From Gordonia sp. PDNC005 (lineage in GTDB: Bacteria; Actinomycetota; Actinomycetes; Mycobacteriales; Mycobacteriaceae), in NCBI RefSeq assembly GCF_016919385.1, contig NZ_CP070351.1, forward strand, positions 1,302,001 through 1,366,000: a stretch of 64,000 nt of DNA, in the 5' to 3' direction. The translations under genes and the position numbers were made by a program. The notes beneath the pieces were generated by a model. The model was not told where the DNA came from, made no database searches, and was given only the letters and a program-made list of their open reading frames with translations. The first letter of the stretch is position 1. Each line of letters opens with the position of its first letter. Below, in pieces: positions 1-8,737 of this stretch.

Positions 1-346
1 TGCCCACGACGGGCGGGTTGAACACGCACAGCATCCTCATCTGCTCGTCAACCGACACGGTGTGCCGTTCGTTGCCGTTCAAGAGATACATGCTGCCGGG
101 GCCGAGCGGGTACGTCTCGCCGGTCTCCCGGTCGAGCAGGGTGCCCGACCCCTCGATGAGCCAGACGGCCTCGACGTGGTTCGCGTAATGGAACTCGTTG
201 ATCGACCCGGCTTTGATGGTCGTCTCGTGGAATGAGAACCCGACCATGTCGCCGCCGAGGACGATGCGCTTGGAGACCCAGTTGCCCTTCGGGTCGGCGA
301 CTTCGCGGTCGGTGCCGGTGATCTCAGCGGTGGTGCGGACGATCAT
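1..346 (-). CDS. ectC: L-ectoine synthase EctC (3' end cut by window edge)
   Basis: The first 115 codons are visible; the C-terminus lies beyond position 1 (the family is about 130-140 residues). EctC cyclises N-gamma-acetyl-diaminobutyrate to ectoine, the last step of compatible-solute synthesis, in the cytoplasm. The protein begins MIVRTTAEI and shows the single-domain cupin pattern with the family's metal-binding candidates Glu59, Tyr87 and His95 (NHVEAVW, GSMYLLN, NERHTV). The ATG overlaps the ectB stop as ATGA, so the two are translationally coupled. Gene order is ectA-ectB-ectC. An ectD hydroxylase, if present, would be outside the window. Confidence 0.97.
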   Translation of the reverse strand, partial: MIVRTTAEITGTDREVADPKGNWVSKRIVLGGDMVGFSFHETTIKAGSINEFHYANHVEAVWLIEGSGTLLDRETGETYPLGPGSMYLLNGNERHTVSVDEQMRMLCVFNPPVVG

Positions 347-1614
347 CCGAGCACCTCCTCGACTGCGGCGGACAGGATGGTGAGGCCTTCGCTGAGCTCG
401 GCGTCGGTGATCGTCAAAGCGGGAAGCAGCTTGACGACCTCACTGGACGGGCCGGACGTCTCGGCGAGCAGTCCGCGTTCGAATGCCTTGGCGCACACTT
501 CATCCGCCTTCGGTGCGTCTGCGAAGACAAGCCCCTGAACCATGCCGCGTCCGCGATGGCTGATGCCGTCGAAGCGCTCGCACAGGTCGTCGAAGTGCTC
601 GGAGATCGCGATGCCCTTCGCCTTGGTGGCGATGGTCAGCTTGTCGTCCGACCAGTAGTGATCGATCGCGGCCTTCGCCGTGACGAACGCCGGGTTGTTT
701 CCGCGGAACGTTCCGTTGTGCTCACCGGGCTCCCACACGTCGAGCTCGGGGCGGATCAGGGTGAGCGCCATCGGCAGTCCGTATCCGCCGATCGACTTCG
801 ACAGCGTGACGATGTCCGGGACGATGCCTGATTCCTCGAACGAGAAGAACTCGCCGGTACGACCACAACCCATCTGGACGTCGTCGACGATGAGGAGCAT
901 GTCCTGGCGCTTGCAGAGGTCGGCGAGGCCGCGCAGCCACTCGGCGCGCGCGACGTTCACGCCGCCCTCTCCTTGAACGGTCTCGACGATGACGGCGGCA
1001 GGCTTGTTCAGCCCGCTGCCCTCGTCGTTGAGGACTCGCTCGAACCATGCGAAGTCTTCGGTGGCGCCGCCCATGTAGTTGTCGAACGGCATCGGGGTGG
1101 AATGGACGAGCGGAATGCCCGCGCCTGCGCGCTTCATCGCGTTGCCCGTGACCGACAGCGAACCGAGCGTCATGCCGTGGAAGGCGTTGGTGAAGTTGAC
1201 GATCGCTTCACGCCCGGTCACCTTGCGAGCGAGCTTGAGCGCCGATTCGACGGCATTGGTGCCGGTCGGGCCCGGGAACTGGACCACGTAGTCGAGTCCG
1301 CGGGGCTTGAGGATCTTCTCCGCGAACGTCGACAGAAAGGCGCCCTTGGCGCGCGTGTTCATGTCGAGTGCATGCGTGATGCCGTCGCGCTCGATGTAGT
1401 CGAGCAGCGCGGACTTGAGGAGCGGATTGTTGTGCCCGTAGTTGAGGGCGCCTGCGCCTGCGAAGAAGTCGAGGTAGCTGCGTCCGTCGACGTCTACGAG
1501 TCGAGAGCCGACGGCGGTGTCGAAGAGGGCGGGCCAATCGCGGCAGTAAGAGCGGACTTGAGATTCGTGCTTGGTGAAAGTGTCGTCGCCGCGTGCTGTG
1601 TGCATCGTCGTCAT
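343..1614 (-). CDS. ectB: Diaminobutyrate--2-oxoglutarate transaminase EctB
   Basis: This 423-residue PLP enzyme of the class III aminotransferase family moves an amino group from glutamate to L-aspartate-4-semialdehyde, giving 2,4-diaminobutyrate, the first committed step to ectoine. The PLP lysine is Lys273 in TLSKSIGG, with the cofactor aspartates at 244-245 (LIVDDVQMG) and a FPGPTGTNAVE phosphate-binding stretch near 113-123. Length is normal for EctB. An AAGGA ribosome site lies about 10 bases before the ATG. It sits 30 bp after ectA and overlaps ectC by 4 bp. Similar class III enzymes exist, but the ectA/ectC neighbours settle the role. Confidence 0.97.
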   Translation of the reverse strand: MTTMHTARGDDTFTKHESQVRSYCRDWPALFDTAVGSRLVDVDGRSYLDFFAGAGALNYGHNNPLLKSALLDYIERDGITHALDMNTRAKGAFLSTFAEKILKPRGLDYVVQFPGPTGTNAVESALKLARKVTGREAIVNFTNAFHGMTLGSLSVTGNAMKRAGAGIPLVHSTPMPFDNYMGGATEDFAWFERVLNDEGSGLNKPAAVIVETVQGEGGVNVARAEWLRGLADLCKRQDMLLIVDDVQMGCGRTGEFFSFEESGIVPDIVTLSKSIGGYGLPMALTLIRPELDVWEPGEHNGTFRGNNPAFVTAKAAIDHYWSDDKLTIATKAKGIAISEHFDDLCERFDGISHRGRGMVQGLVFADAPKADEVCAKAFERGLLAETSGPSSEVVKLLPALTITDAELSEGLTILSAAVEEVLG

Positions 1615-1644
1615 TTGTTCAGATTCCTTACGGATTTGTCGGCG

Positions 1645-2151
1645 TCATGCCGGCGAGAGCCGGTACAGGTCTTCCGGCTCGTGCGAGTCGCCGAAGAGTT
1701 CGGCCTCTAGGAAGGGCTCGCGTGTGAACTGCAAGCCCAGCGATCGGGCGACCCCGGCGAACAGGCGCTGCGAAGCGTTGTTGTCGGGGCTGATCGTGGT
1801 GTGGATCGCGGAGACCCCCGAACGGCTGAACAGTTCGCGGAGCATCGTGCCCGCGATCTGCTTGCCGCGTTGATCGGCGTCTACCGCCACCTGCCACACC
1901 ATGAGGACATCGGAGGCGTCCGGCCTGCGATATCCGGTGATGAAGCCGACGGGCCTTCCGTCGACTTCGGCGATGATCGACGTGTCGGCGAAGTCGACGG
2001 CCCACAGGACATAGGCGTAGCTCGAGTTCACGTCGAGGACCTGCGAGTCGCGGGCGATCTGCCACATCCGCAGGCCGTCGGTGGCCCGGGGCCGCCGGTA
2101 GGCGACACCGCTGCGCTCATTGATTTGGATCGCGCTGAGTTCCGGGTTCAT
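1645..2151 (-). CDS. ectA: Diaminobutyrate N-acetyltransferase EctA
   Basis: GNAT-fold acetyltransferase that acetylates 2,4-diaminobutyrate with acetyl-CoA, the second ectoine step. From the chosen ATG (2149-2151, MNPELSAI) it is 168 residues, typical for EctA. An upstream in-frame GTG at 2238 would add 29 residues that look non-homologous. The acetyl-CoA loop is visible as VAVDADQRGKQIAGTML, and the C-terminal FGDSHEPEDLYRL is characteristic. It is the first gene of the ectA-B-C operon; a CRP/GlxR-like palindrome lies upstream at 2247-2262. The start is the main uncertainty. Confidence 0.93.
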   Translation of the reverse strand: MNPELSAIQINERSGVAYRRPRATDGLRMWQIARDSQVLDVNSSYAYVLWAVDFADTSIIAEVDGRPVGFITGYRRPDASDVLMVWQVAVDADQRGKQIAGTMLRELFSRSGVSAIHTTISPDNNASQRLFAGVARSLGLQFTREPFLEAELFGDSHEPEDLYRLSPA

Positions 2152-2246
2152 GACGTGACCGAGGCTAACGAGGGGCTCTAGCGATGTCACCCGTTCAGTC
2201 CACTCGACGCCGAGATGTCCGGCCTTTATGCAGTTCACAGCTTTGC

Positions 2247-2262
2247 TGTGGGATAGATCACA
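2247..2262. promoter_or_regulatory. CRP/GlxR-like operator upstream of ectABC
   Basis: Read on the minus strand the site is TGTGATCTATCCCACA, one base away from the TGTGA-N6-TCACA palindrome bound by cAMP-receptor regulators (CRP in mycobacteria, GlxR in corynebacteria). It lies about 96 bp before the chosen ectA ATG, in the only gap available for the ect promoter. A second, partly overlapping inverted repeat (CACAG-CTTTG-CTGTG, 2236-2250) adjoins it. The site is seen in the sequence; binding is inferred. Confidence 0.5.
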
Positions 2263-2269
2263 GTAACGC

Positions 2270-3145
2270 CTAGGCGGCCGCCAGCGACGGCAGGATCACC
2301 TCGCATCGGTGGTCGATCTTGAGCGTCGCAAAACGGTCTCCACGGGTGCCCCCGCGGTTCACGATCACCACAGGGATCCCGGCCTGAGCCGCGTGCCGCA
2401 CAAAACGGAGTCCGGACATCACCGTGAGCGACGACCCGGCCACCAGCATCGCGTCGGCGGCGTCGACCATCGCGAAAGCGCGATCGGTGACCGGCCGGGG
2501 AACCGTCTCCCCGAAATAGACGATGTCGGGTTTGAGGACGCCGCCGCAGTTTTCGCAGTCGATCATCACGAAGTCGGCGGTGTCGTGCAGGACGGCGTCG
2601 GCATCGGGTGCCACTTCGATAGCGCCACGACTGCGGATCGTGTCGGCGAAATCGGGGTTCGCGGTGTCGAGCCTGTCTGCCAGCGTGTGTCGCGACAGCA
2701 GGTTCCCGCAGTCCAGACAGATCACTCGTCCGTACGAGCCGTGCAGGTCGAGAGTTGGAAGGCTTCGTGCTTTGAGGTGCAGCATGTCGACGTTCTGAGT
2801 GATCACGCCCGACACGGACCCGTCTCGCTGCATCTGTGCGATCGCGTGATGGGCGGTGTTCGGCCGCGCGGCGTCCATGTGGCGCCAGCCGAGGTGATTG
2901 CGCGCCCAGTAGTGCCTGCGGAAGTCGGGGGAGGAGAGGAACTGGCCGATCGTCATCGGATTCCGGACCGGCGACCCAGGGCTTCGGTAGTCCGGGATTC
3001 CGGACGGGGTGGAGATCCCGGCTCCCGTGAGGACAACTGTGCGTCGTCCGTCGAGGATGCGAGCGGCACGTTCTGCCGCCGCAAGAGGATCTGGGTCTGC
3101 AGGGGTCGGCGGGGCCGGCGACCAGGCGTTGACGCGCGTGCGCAT
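2270..3145 (-). CDS. Sir2-family NAD-dependent protein deacylase
   Basis: A 291-residue sirtuin that would remove acyl groups from lysines using NAD+. The Rossmann motif GAGISTPSGIPDYR is at 41-54, TQNVD at 116-120, the catalytic His135 in LHGSYG, and a zinc ribbon from Cys143/Cys146 (CLDC) and Cys197/Cys200 (CENC). Late motifs GSSL and VNRGGTRGD complete the NAD site. The N-terminal 25 residues are Pro/Ala-rich, so a later start is possible. It is on the same strand as ectABC but separated by the ect promoter region, and diverges from rsmD with only 27 bp between starts. Substrates cannot be told from sequence. Confidence 0.93.
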   Translation of the reverse strand: MRTRVNAWSPAPPTPADPDPLAAAERAARILDGRRTVVLTGAGISTPSGIPDYRSPGSPVRNPMTIGQFLSSPDFRRHYWARNHLGWRHMDAARPNTAHHAIAQMQRDGSVSGVITQNVDMLHLKARSLPTLDLHGSYGRVICLDCGNLLSRHTLADRLDTANPDFADTIRSRGAIEVAPDADAVLHDTADFVMIDCENCGGVLKPDIVYFGETVPRPVTDRAFAMVDAADAMLVAGSSLTVMSGLRFVRHAAQAGIPVVIVNRGGTRGDRFATLKIDHRCEVILPSLAAA

Positions 3146-3172
3146 GCCACGACGATACGATGGTTAACCGAT

Positions 3173-3718
3173 ATGACCAGGATCATCGCCGGAGAGTTCC
3201 GGGGCCGCCGACTCAGTGTGCCCGCCGACACCACCAGGCCCACGTCCGACAGGGTGCGCGAGGCCGTGTTCTCCATGCTCGGTGCACGTCTCGACCTCGA
3301 TGGGCTGCGGGTAGCGGATCTCTACGCGGGAACCGGTGCACTCGGGCTCGAAGCGGTGTCGCGGGGAGCAGCATCTGCGGTGCTCGTGGAGGCGGACCGT
3401 CGTGCGGCGAAGATCGTCCGCGACAACATCGCCACCTGTCGCGCCGGTGGACGGGCGCGGGTCGTCGACCGAACTGTCGAATCGTTCCTGTCGGCCGCTG
3501 CCGGGCCGTTCGACCTGGTCTTTCTCGATCCGCCGTACGACGTGACGACGTCCGACGTCGATGCCGTCCTGACCTCGCTGCTCCCGGCGTTGGCCGAGGA
3601 CGCGTGGGTTCTGGTGGAACGCGGAGCCCGCACGGCTCCGATCACGTGGCCGGAGGGGCTCGGCGAGGTGGCTGCGAAGAAGTACGGGGACTCGGTGGTC
3701 CATCTCGCGGCACGATAG
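3173..3718 (+). CDS. rsmD: 16S rRNA (guanine966-N2)-methyltransferase RsmD
   Basis: A 181-residue SAM-dependent methyltransferase predicted to methylate G966 of 16S rRNA. The start MTRIIAGEFRGRRL is the family's usual beginning. The SAM loop is ADLYAGTGALGLEA (48-61) and the catalytic motif is DPPY (119-122). The reading frame continues upstream to about 2309, but that part only shadows the sirtuin gene, so the ATG at 3173 was chosen. coaD follows after 37 bp, the standard rsmD-coaD pairing of actinobacteria. Confidence 0.96.
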   Translation: MTRIIAGEFRGRRLSVPADTTRPTSDRVREAVFSMLGARLDLDGLRVADLYAGTGALGLEAVSRGAASAVLVEADRRAAKIVRDNIATCRAGGRARVVDRTVESFLSAAAGPFDLVFLDPPYDVTTSDVDAVLTSLLPALAEDAWVLVERGARTAPITWPEGLGEVAAKKYGDSVVHLAAR

Positions 3719-3755
3719 CGCTGCCACAGATGTCTCGCGCGGTAGATTCGGCGGC

Positions 3756-4244
3756 ATGAGCGCCGCTGTCTGCCCCGGTTCGTACGATCCCTTCACTCTC
3801 GGCCATCGATTTGTCGTCGAGCGCACCGCCGCCCGTTTCGATCGAGTGGTCGTCGCTGTGGTGGTCAATCCCAACAAGCAGGGGATGTTCTCGATCGACG
3901 AGCGGATCGAGCTGATCCGCGAGGACTGCGCGGACCTGCCGAACGTGGAAGTCCGCAGCTGGTCGGGGCTGTTGGTGGATCTCGTGCGTGACGACGACCT
4001 TCCGACCATCGTCAAGGGGCTGCGGTCGGAGACCGACTTCGCATACGAGACACCGATGGCGCAGATGAATCGTGAACTCGCAGACGCCGAGACGCTCTTC
4101 ATGCTCACCGACCCCCGGTTTGCGCATGTCTCCAGCTCGCTGGTGAAGGAAGTCGCCAAGCTCGGCGGCGACGTGACCCCTTACCTTGCGCCGCACATTC
4201 ACCGTGCGCTCTCCGACAAGCTCGCAGGAGCCCGCTCGATCTGA
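3756..4244 (+). CDS. coaD: Phosphopantetheine adenylyltransferase CoaD
   Basis: A 162-residue nucleotidyltransferase making dephospho-CoA from 4'-phosphopantetheine and ATP, the penultimate step of coenzyme A synthesis. The start motif GSYDPFTLGH carries the (T/H)xGH signature, with Phe/Leu in place of the more usual PxxNGH. The second nucleotide motif is FAHVSSSLVKEVA near residue 133, where the family has ISSSxxKE. It follows rsmD directly. Length and motif spacing fit the family well. Confidence 0.97.
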   Translation: MSAAVCPGSYDPFTLGHRFVVERTAARFDRVVVAVVVNPNKQGMFSIDERIELIREDCADLPNVEVRSWSGLLVDLVRDDDLPTIVKGLRSETDFAYETPMAQMNRELADAETLFMLTDPRFAHVSSSLVKEVAKLGGDVTPYLAPHIHRALSDKLAGARSI

Positions 4245-4292
4245 CGAGGCACGACACGCCGACCTCGCCTCCTGAGTCACAGTCGCAACATT

Positions 4293-4330
4293 CGGCACAA
4301 TGGCCACAAGAACATCAAGGCCTTGTGCCG
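4293..4330. repeat. Inverted repeat in front of the SepIVA-like gene
   Basis: CGGCACAATGGCC (4293-4305) pairs with GGCCTTGTGCCG (4319-4330): twelve perfect base pairs with one bulged T and a 13-base loop. It lies after coaD and ends 4 bases before the ribosome site of the next gene. No T-run follows, so a leader RNA hairpin, a Rho-type terminator for coaD or a protein operator are all possible. Confidence 0.6.
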
Positions 4331-4343
4331 GATCGGAGTAACC

Positions 4344-5138
4344 GTGTACCGCGTATTCGAAGCGCTGGACGAACTCGTCGCACTCGTCGAAGAGGCGCGC
4401 ACCGTCCCGATGACCGCCGGCTGCCTCGTGCCCCGCGGTGACGTCCTGGAACTGCTCGACGACCTGCGCGACGCTCTCCCCGGGGAGCTCGACGACGCCC
4501 AGGACGTGCTCGACGAGCGTGACACCATAGTCGGCAACGCACGCGACACGTCAGACAAGCTGATCACCGGCGCCGAGAACGATTCGGAGTCGATGCTCGC
4601 TCACGCGAAGGCTGAAGCCGAGCGGATCGTCGCCGAGGCGCAGGCCAGGGCCGATCGTCTCGTCAGCGAGGCGGGCGTGCACGCACAGCAGACCATCGAC
4701 TCGGCAGACGAGGAGGCGCAGCGCCTCGAAGCCAGTGCCAACCGCGAGTTCGAGGCCGTCACCGGTCGCGCACGCGCCGAAGCCGCACGGGTCGTCGAGG
4801 CGGGCGATGCCAGCTACCACAAGTCGGTGTCGGACGGCATCGCCGAGCAGCAGCGGTTGGTGTCCGAGTCGGAAGTCGTCGCGGCGGCCAAGAGTGAGGC
4901 CGAGCGGATCGTCGACGCGGCGCACGCCGAGTCCGATCGTCTGCGGGGCGACTGCGACATCTACGTCGACGACAAGCTCGCAGGTTTCGAGGACCTGCTG
5001 ACCAACACGCTGCGGTCGGTGAACCGCGGGCGTCAGCAACTCCGCACCGGAGCAGGCATGCACGACTACGTCGAGTACCCGCACGGTATCGACGACGCGC
5101 GTCGCGAAGACCTCGATCAGCACGAGATGGCGGGCTGA
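4344..5138 (+). CDS. SepIVA-like coiled-coil (DivIVA-type) cell division protein
   Basis: A 264-residue cytoplasmic coiled-coil protein. The first 70 residues (YRVFEALDELVALVEEAR, then LVPRGDVLELLDDLRDALP) match the start of mycobacterial SepIVA, a septation factor related to DivIVA. Residues about 75-240 are heptad-rich Ala/Glu repeats such as AEAERIVAEAQARADRLVSEA. The GTG at 4344 was chosen because it has GGAG five bases upstream (4335-4338) and matches the homologue's start. The position between coaD and the DUF177 gene also matches mycobacteria. A role in septum or polar peptidoglycan control is inferred from the homologue. Confidence 0.85.
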   Translation: MYRVFEALDELVALVEEARTVPMTAGCLVPRGDVLELLDDLRDALPGELDDAQDVLDERDTIVGNARDTSDKLITGAENDSESMLAHAKAEAERIVAEAQARADRLVSEAGVHAQQTIDSADEEAQRLEASANREFEAVTGRARAEAARVVEAGDASYHKSVSDGIAEQQRLVSESEVVAAAKSEAERIVDAAHAESDRLRGDCDIYVDDKLAGFEDLLTNTLRSVNRGRQQLRTGAGMHDYVEYPHGIDDARREDLDQHEMAG

Positions 5139-5172
5139 CGAACCGATTCGACACAAGCGCTAAAATCAGTGC

Positions 5173-5709
5173 GTGAGTGTGAATCCCTTCGTTATCGACG
5201 TTCGGAGCGTCCCCCGCCGCGCAGGTTCGATGGTGGAGGTCGACCGCACGGTCGTCACCGCCGACCGGATCGGCGCCCAGATGGTCGGGATACCCGCCGG
5301 TGCCGACGTTCACCTCGATCTGCGGCTGGAATCGGTCACCGAGGGTGTCCTGGTCAGTGGCACTGTGGACGGCCCTCTTGACGGGCAGTGCGGTCGATGC
5401 CTCGATCCGATCGAGGATTCGGTGTCGGTGTACTTGACCGAGCTGTTCGCCTACCCGAACAGCGAGACCGACAAGACGTCCGACGACGAGGACGTCGAAA
5501 GGATCGTCGACGAGGAGATCAACCTCGAGCAGACGATCATCGACGCCGTCGGCACCGAACTCCCGTTGACTCCGGTCTGCGCGCCCGACTGCCCCGGCCT
5601 CTGCCAGATCTGCGGTGTGAAGCTCGCCGACGCCGAGCCTGATCACGGACACGACATCATCGATCCTCGCTGGGCGAAGTTGGCTGCGTTCAAGGACGAT
5701 GCCGAGTGA
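5173..5709 (+). CDS. DUF177 (YceD-like) protein
   Basis: A 178-residue protein of the YceD/DUF177 family, whose members are tied to rRNA or ribosomal protein metabolism. Visible features are [10 protein letters not shown] near the middle, an acidic stretch, and a C-terminal cysteine cluster [13 protein letters not shown] that looks like a small metal site. In many bacteria it precedes rpmF; here, as in mycobacteria, no rpmF follows and it overlaps rnc by 4 bp (GTGA). The biochemical role is not established. Confidence 0.88.
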   Translation: MSVNPFVIDVRSVPRRAGSMVEVDRTVVTADRIGAQMVGIPAGADVHLDLRLESVTEGVLVSGTVDGPLDGQCGRCLDPIEDSVSVYLTELFAYPNSETDKTSDDEDVERIVDEEINLEQTIIDAVGTELPLTPVCAPDCPGLCQICGVKLADAEPDHGHDIIDPRWAKLAAFKDDAE

Positions 5710-6434
5710 GTCGGCGGACCGACCAGACTGAGCTTCTCGAGGCCCTCGGCGTCACCATCAGTGACGAGATCCTCACGTTGGCGTTGACGCACCGCTCGTA
5801 CGCGTACGAGAACGGTGGGTTGCCGACCAACGAGCGACTCGAGTTCCTCGGTGACGCAGTGCTCGGCGTTGTCGTCACCGAACGGCTGTACGTCGGTTTT
5901 CCCGACCGTCCGGAAGGTGAGCTGGCGAAGATCCGTGCGAGTGTGGTGAACATGAATGCTCTCGCGGACATCGCGCGTGGTCTCGGCGATGGCGGGCTCG
6001 GAGCGCACATCCATCTCGGTCGGGGTGAGGAGTTGACCGGTGGTCGGGACAAGGCGAGCATTCTCGCGGACGGTCTCGAGTCGTTGTTCGGTGCGATATT
6101 CCTCGATCACGGCATCGAGGTGGCCAAGCGCGTGATCATGGGGCTCTTCGAGCCGATCATCGCTCGCGCCGGAGAGCTGGGTGCGGGTCTCGACTGGAAG
6201 ACGTCGTTGCAGGAGTTGTCTGCCGAACGTGGGACCGGGCAGCCGCACTATCAGGTGACGTCGACCGGGCCCGATCACGATAAAGAGTTCACCGCCACGG
6301 CCGTTGTCGCCGGTCGTTCACTCGGCGCAGGAGTTGGACGGACGAAGAAGGAAGCCGAGCAGAACGCCGCCGCCATCGCGTGGCGCGAACTCGACGGTGA
6401 CCCGACTGTCGGACAGTCGACGTCCAGGAACTGA
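5706..6434 (+). CDS. rnc: Ribonuclease III
   Basis: A 242-residue double-strand-specific endoribonuclease that processes rRNA precursors and structured mRNAs. The catalytic signature [13 protein letters not shown] is near residues 39-51, with the second acidic site [13 protein letters not shown] around 117-129. A C-terminal double-stranded RNA-binding domain starts at about 155 ([14 protein letters not shown]). The GTG start overlaps the DUF177 stop. It is followed 3 bp later by mutM, the common actinobacterial rnc-mutM pair. Confidence 0.97.
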   Translation: MSRRTDQTELLEALGVTISDEILTLALTHRSYAYENGGLPTNERLEFLGDAVLGVVVTERLYVGFPDRPEGELAKIRASVVNMNALADIARGLGDGGLGAHIHLGRGEELTGGRDKASILADGLESLFGAIFLDHGIEVAKRVIMGLFEPIIARAGELGAGLDWKTSLQELSAERGTGQPHYQVTSTGPDHDKEFTATAVVAGRSLGAGVGRTKKEAEQNAAAIAWRELDGDPTVGQSTSRN

Positions 6435-6437
6435 CGG

Positions 6438-7304
6438 GTGCCTGAACTTCCCGAAGTCGAGACGATTCGATCCGGTCTCGCTCCTTACCTCGCAGGTCGG
6501 ACCGCGACGTCGATCGAGGTGGCGCATCCGCGTGCTGCGCGACGCCACGTGGGCGGCCCGTCCGATCTGGAGAACCGATTGCGCGGCAAGCGGTTCGAGT
6601 CGGTCGATCGGCGCGGCAAATACCTGTGGATCACTGGAGCCGACGCCACCGACGAAGTGGCTGTCGTCGTTCATCTCGGCATGAGCGGGCAACTGCTGAT
6701 CAGCGAGGCCGATGCTCCCGATCCCGTGCACTTGCGCATTCGCGTCCAGCTCGACGACGGCCGGCAACTGAGGTTCGTGGACCAGCGGACCTTCGGCGGC
6801 TGGCACGTCGACGAGCTGGTGACGGTAGGAGAGCGGGCGCTGCCGGAGTCGGTGGCGCACATCGCGCCGGACCCGTTCGAGCCCGCCTACGATCCCGACC
6901 GCGTGGTGTCCGTGCTCCGCAAACGTGACACGGAGATCAAACGCGCGATCCTGGACCAGACGGTCGTCTCCGGGATCGGCAACATCTACGCGGACGAATC
7001 GCTGTGGCGCGCACAGCTTCACGGACGTCGCCGTACACGTGGCATCACCAGGGCCGCGCTCGGCGAACTGCTCGGCGCGGCGTCGGACGTGATGGGCGAG
7101 GCGATCAAGGTCGGCGGAACGTCGTTCGACGATCTCTACGTCAATGTCAACGGGCAGTCGGGATACTTCGAGCGATCGTTGAACGCGTACGGCCGAGAGG
7201 GACTTCCGTGCAGGCGCTGCGAGACGCTGTTGCACCGCGAACAGTTCATGAACCGCAGTTCGTTCTTCTGTCCGCTGTGCCAGCGGCCGCCACGGGCGAG
7301 ATAG
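6438..7304 (+). CDS. mutM: Formamidopyrimidine-DNA glycosylase MutM (Fpg)
   Basis: A 288-residue base-excision repair enzyme that removes 8-oxoguanine and formamidopyrimidines and nicks the abasic site. The GTG start leaves the diagnostic PELPEVE amino end, with catalytic Pro2 and Glu3. The helix-two-turn-helix appears as [17 protein letters not shown], and a C-terminal zinc finger is formed by CRRC and CPLC (residues about 257-283). It is co-transcribed with rnc. Confidence 0.97.
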   Translation: MPELPEVETIRSGLAPYLAGRTATSIEVAHPRAARRHVGGPSDLENRLRGKRFESVDRRGKYLWITGADATDEVAVVVHLGMSGQLLISEADAPDPVHLRIRVQLDDGRQLRFVDQRTFGGWHVDELVTVGERALPESVAHIAPDPFEPAYDPDRVVSVLRKRDTEIKRAILDQTVVSGIGNIYADESLWRAQLHGRRRTRGITRAALGELLGAASDVMGEAIKVGGTSFDDLYVNVNGQSGYFERSLNAYGREGLPCRRCETLLHREQFMNRSSFFCPLCQRPPRAR

Positions 7305-7354
7305 CGTCACGCACGGTCGTCGCCTCGACGATCAACTGACGGAGCCGGCGAGGG

Positions 7355-8731
7355 TCATTCGGCCCGTTCCTTCCCCGGAAGGAGCAAGGCGATGACGAAC
7401 GCCGCGCCTACCAGGCCTGCGCTCACGAGCAGTGCACTTCGGTACCCCGGGAGGACTTCGGCGCCGGTGTTCACGGCGGCGGATACGGTCACCAGAATCG
7501 CGAGGCCGAGCGCTCCGCCGACCTGGCGGTAGGTGTTGAGCAGCCCGGAGACCATGCCTGCGGCCGAGGGGGCCACGGCAGCAGTGGCGACGTTCGGGAG
7601 CGGGAGGAAGACCATTCCGATTCCGACCGAGGTCACCAGTGACGGGATGAGGATCGCGGTGATGAACGGGCCGTCTGTGGGGAGAGGTGCGAACAAGAGG
7701 AACCCGACAGTCGCGAGCGCCGCACCGCCGGCGACGACTCGACGGGCGCCGAACCTGGGCACGAGTCGTGATGCGATCTGAACCGCGGCGATGGTGCCGA
7801 AGCAGAAGGGAAGGAACACCAGCCCGGTCTTCGTAGCGGAGTACCCGAGCCCCATCTGCAGGTAGAGCGACACGAAGTAGAAGGCGCCGAACTGTCCCGC
7901 GACGATGAACGCGAACACCAAGCACGGGACGAGGACGTCGCGGCGACCGAGGACGCGGAAGTCGACAAGCGGCACAGCAGTTCGCCGCTCGGCCGCGACG
8001 AATGCGCCCAGCAGGACGGCGGCCACAGCGAACCAGGCGAGCGTCCGGACGCTGCCCCAGCCGTTGTCGGTCGCGGCGACGATCCCATAGGTCAGGACTG
8101 TCAGTCCGGCGGTGGCGAGCACGCCGCCCGCCCAATCGGTTCGACGGTCGGCACCGGCGATGGGGCCGGGCGCTGCGAATGACAGTGCGAGCCCCGCTGC
8201 AGACACCAGTGCTCCGCAGGCGATCACAGTGCGCCACCCGAACGCGTCGGTGAGGACACCGGAGAGGACCACGCCCACAGCACCTCCGAGGGAGGCTCCG
8301 ATCGCGATGGCCGCAAATCCTTTGGCGCGTTGAGCCGGTTCACGGAAAGTCAGTGCGACCGACGTGATCGCTGCGGGTGCGACGGCTGCTGCACCAACGC
8401 CCTGCAGAATTCGCACGGAGATGACCTGCCACGGCTCACTGCACAGGTATGCGGCGAGCGACGCGATGGTGAACAGGGCGAATCCGAACCTGAGCAGCGA
8501 TCTGGCTCCGAACCTGTCGGAGAGGCGTCCGGACAGGAGGAGCAGCCCTCCGAAGACGATCGCGTATGCATTCACGACCCACGACAGGCCCTGCGGGCTG
8601 AAGTGCACGTCGTCCCGGATCGCTCGAAGCGCGACATTGGTGACTGAGGCGTCGAAGGTGACGAGGAACTGGGAGAGGCCGGCGAGCACAAGCGAGGTCC
8701 GGACCGCAGTGTTTTGTGTAGCACGTAACAT
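7355..8731 (-). CDS. MFS exporter, DHA2 (EmrB/QacA-like) family
   Basis: A 458-residue multi-pass membrane protein with 12-14 predicted helices. N-terminal FLVTFDASVTNVALRAI and GRLSDRFGAR after helix 2 are DHA2 family motifs, so it is a proton-driven drug- or metabolite-efflux candidate. It diverges from a TetR gene 60 bp away. Its promoter shows a clear -35/-10 and an overlapping iron-box-like sequence, and the -10 lies 8 bases before the ATG, so the mRNA is probably leaderless. Substrate unknown; export of an iron-related metabolite is one possibility given the box. Confidence 0.9.
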   Translation of the reverse strand: MLRATQNTAVRTSLVLAGLSQFLVTFDASVTNVALRAIRDDVHFSPQGLSWVVNAYAIVFGGLLLLSGRLSDRFGARSLLRFGFALFTIASLAAYLCSEPWQVISVRILQGVGAAAVAPAAITSVALTFREPAQRAKGFAAIAIGASLGGAVGVVLSGVLTDAFGWRTVIACGALVSAAGLALSFAAPGPIAGADRRTDWAGGVLATAGLTVLTYGIVAATDNGWGSVRTLAWFAVAAVLLGAFVAAERRTAVPLVDFRVLGRRDVLVPCLVFAFIVAGQFGAFYFVSLYLQMGLGYSATKTGLVFLPFCFGTIAAVQIASRLVPRFGARRVVAGGAALATVGFLLFAPLPTDGPFITAILIPSLVTSVGIGMVFLPLPNVATAAVAPSAAGMVSGLLNTYRQVGGALGLAILVTVSAAVNTGAEVLPGYRSALLVSAGLVGAAFVIALLLPGKERAE

Positions 8732-8737
8732 AATTGA

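Noticed and set aside
2309..3172. Upstream extension of the rsmD frame through the sirtuin gene
   Set aside because: The extension is antisense to the sirtuin and RsmD begins at its canonical MTRIIAGEF.
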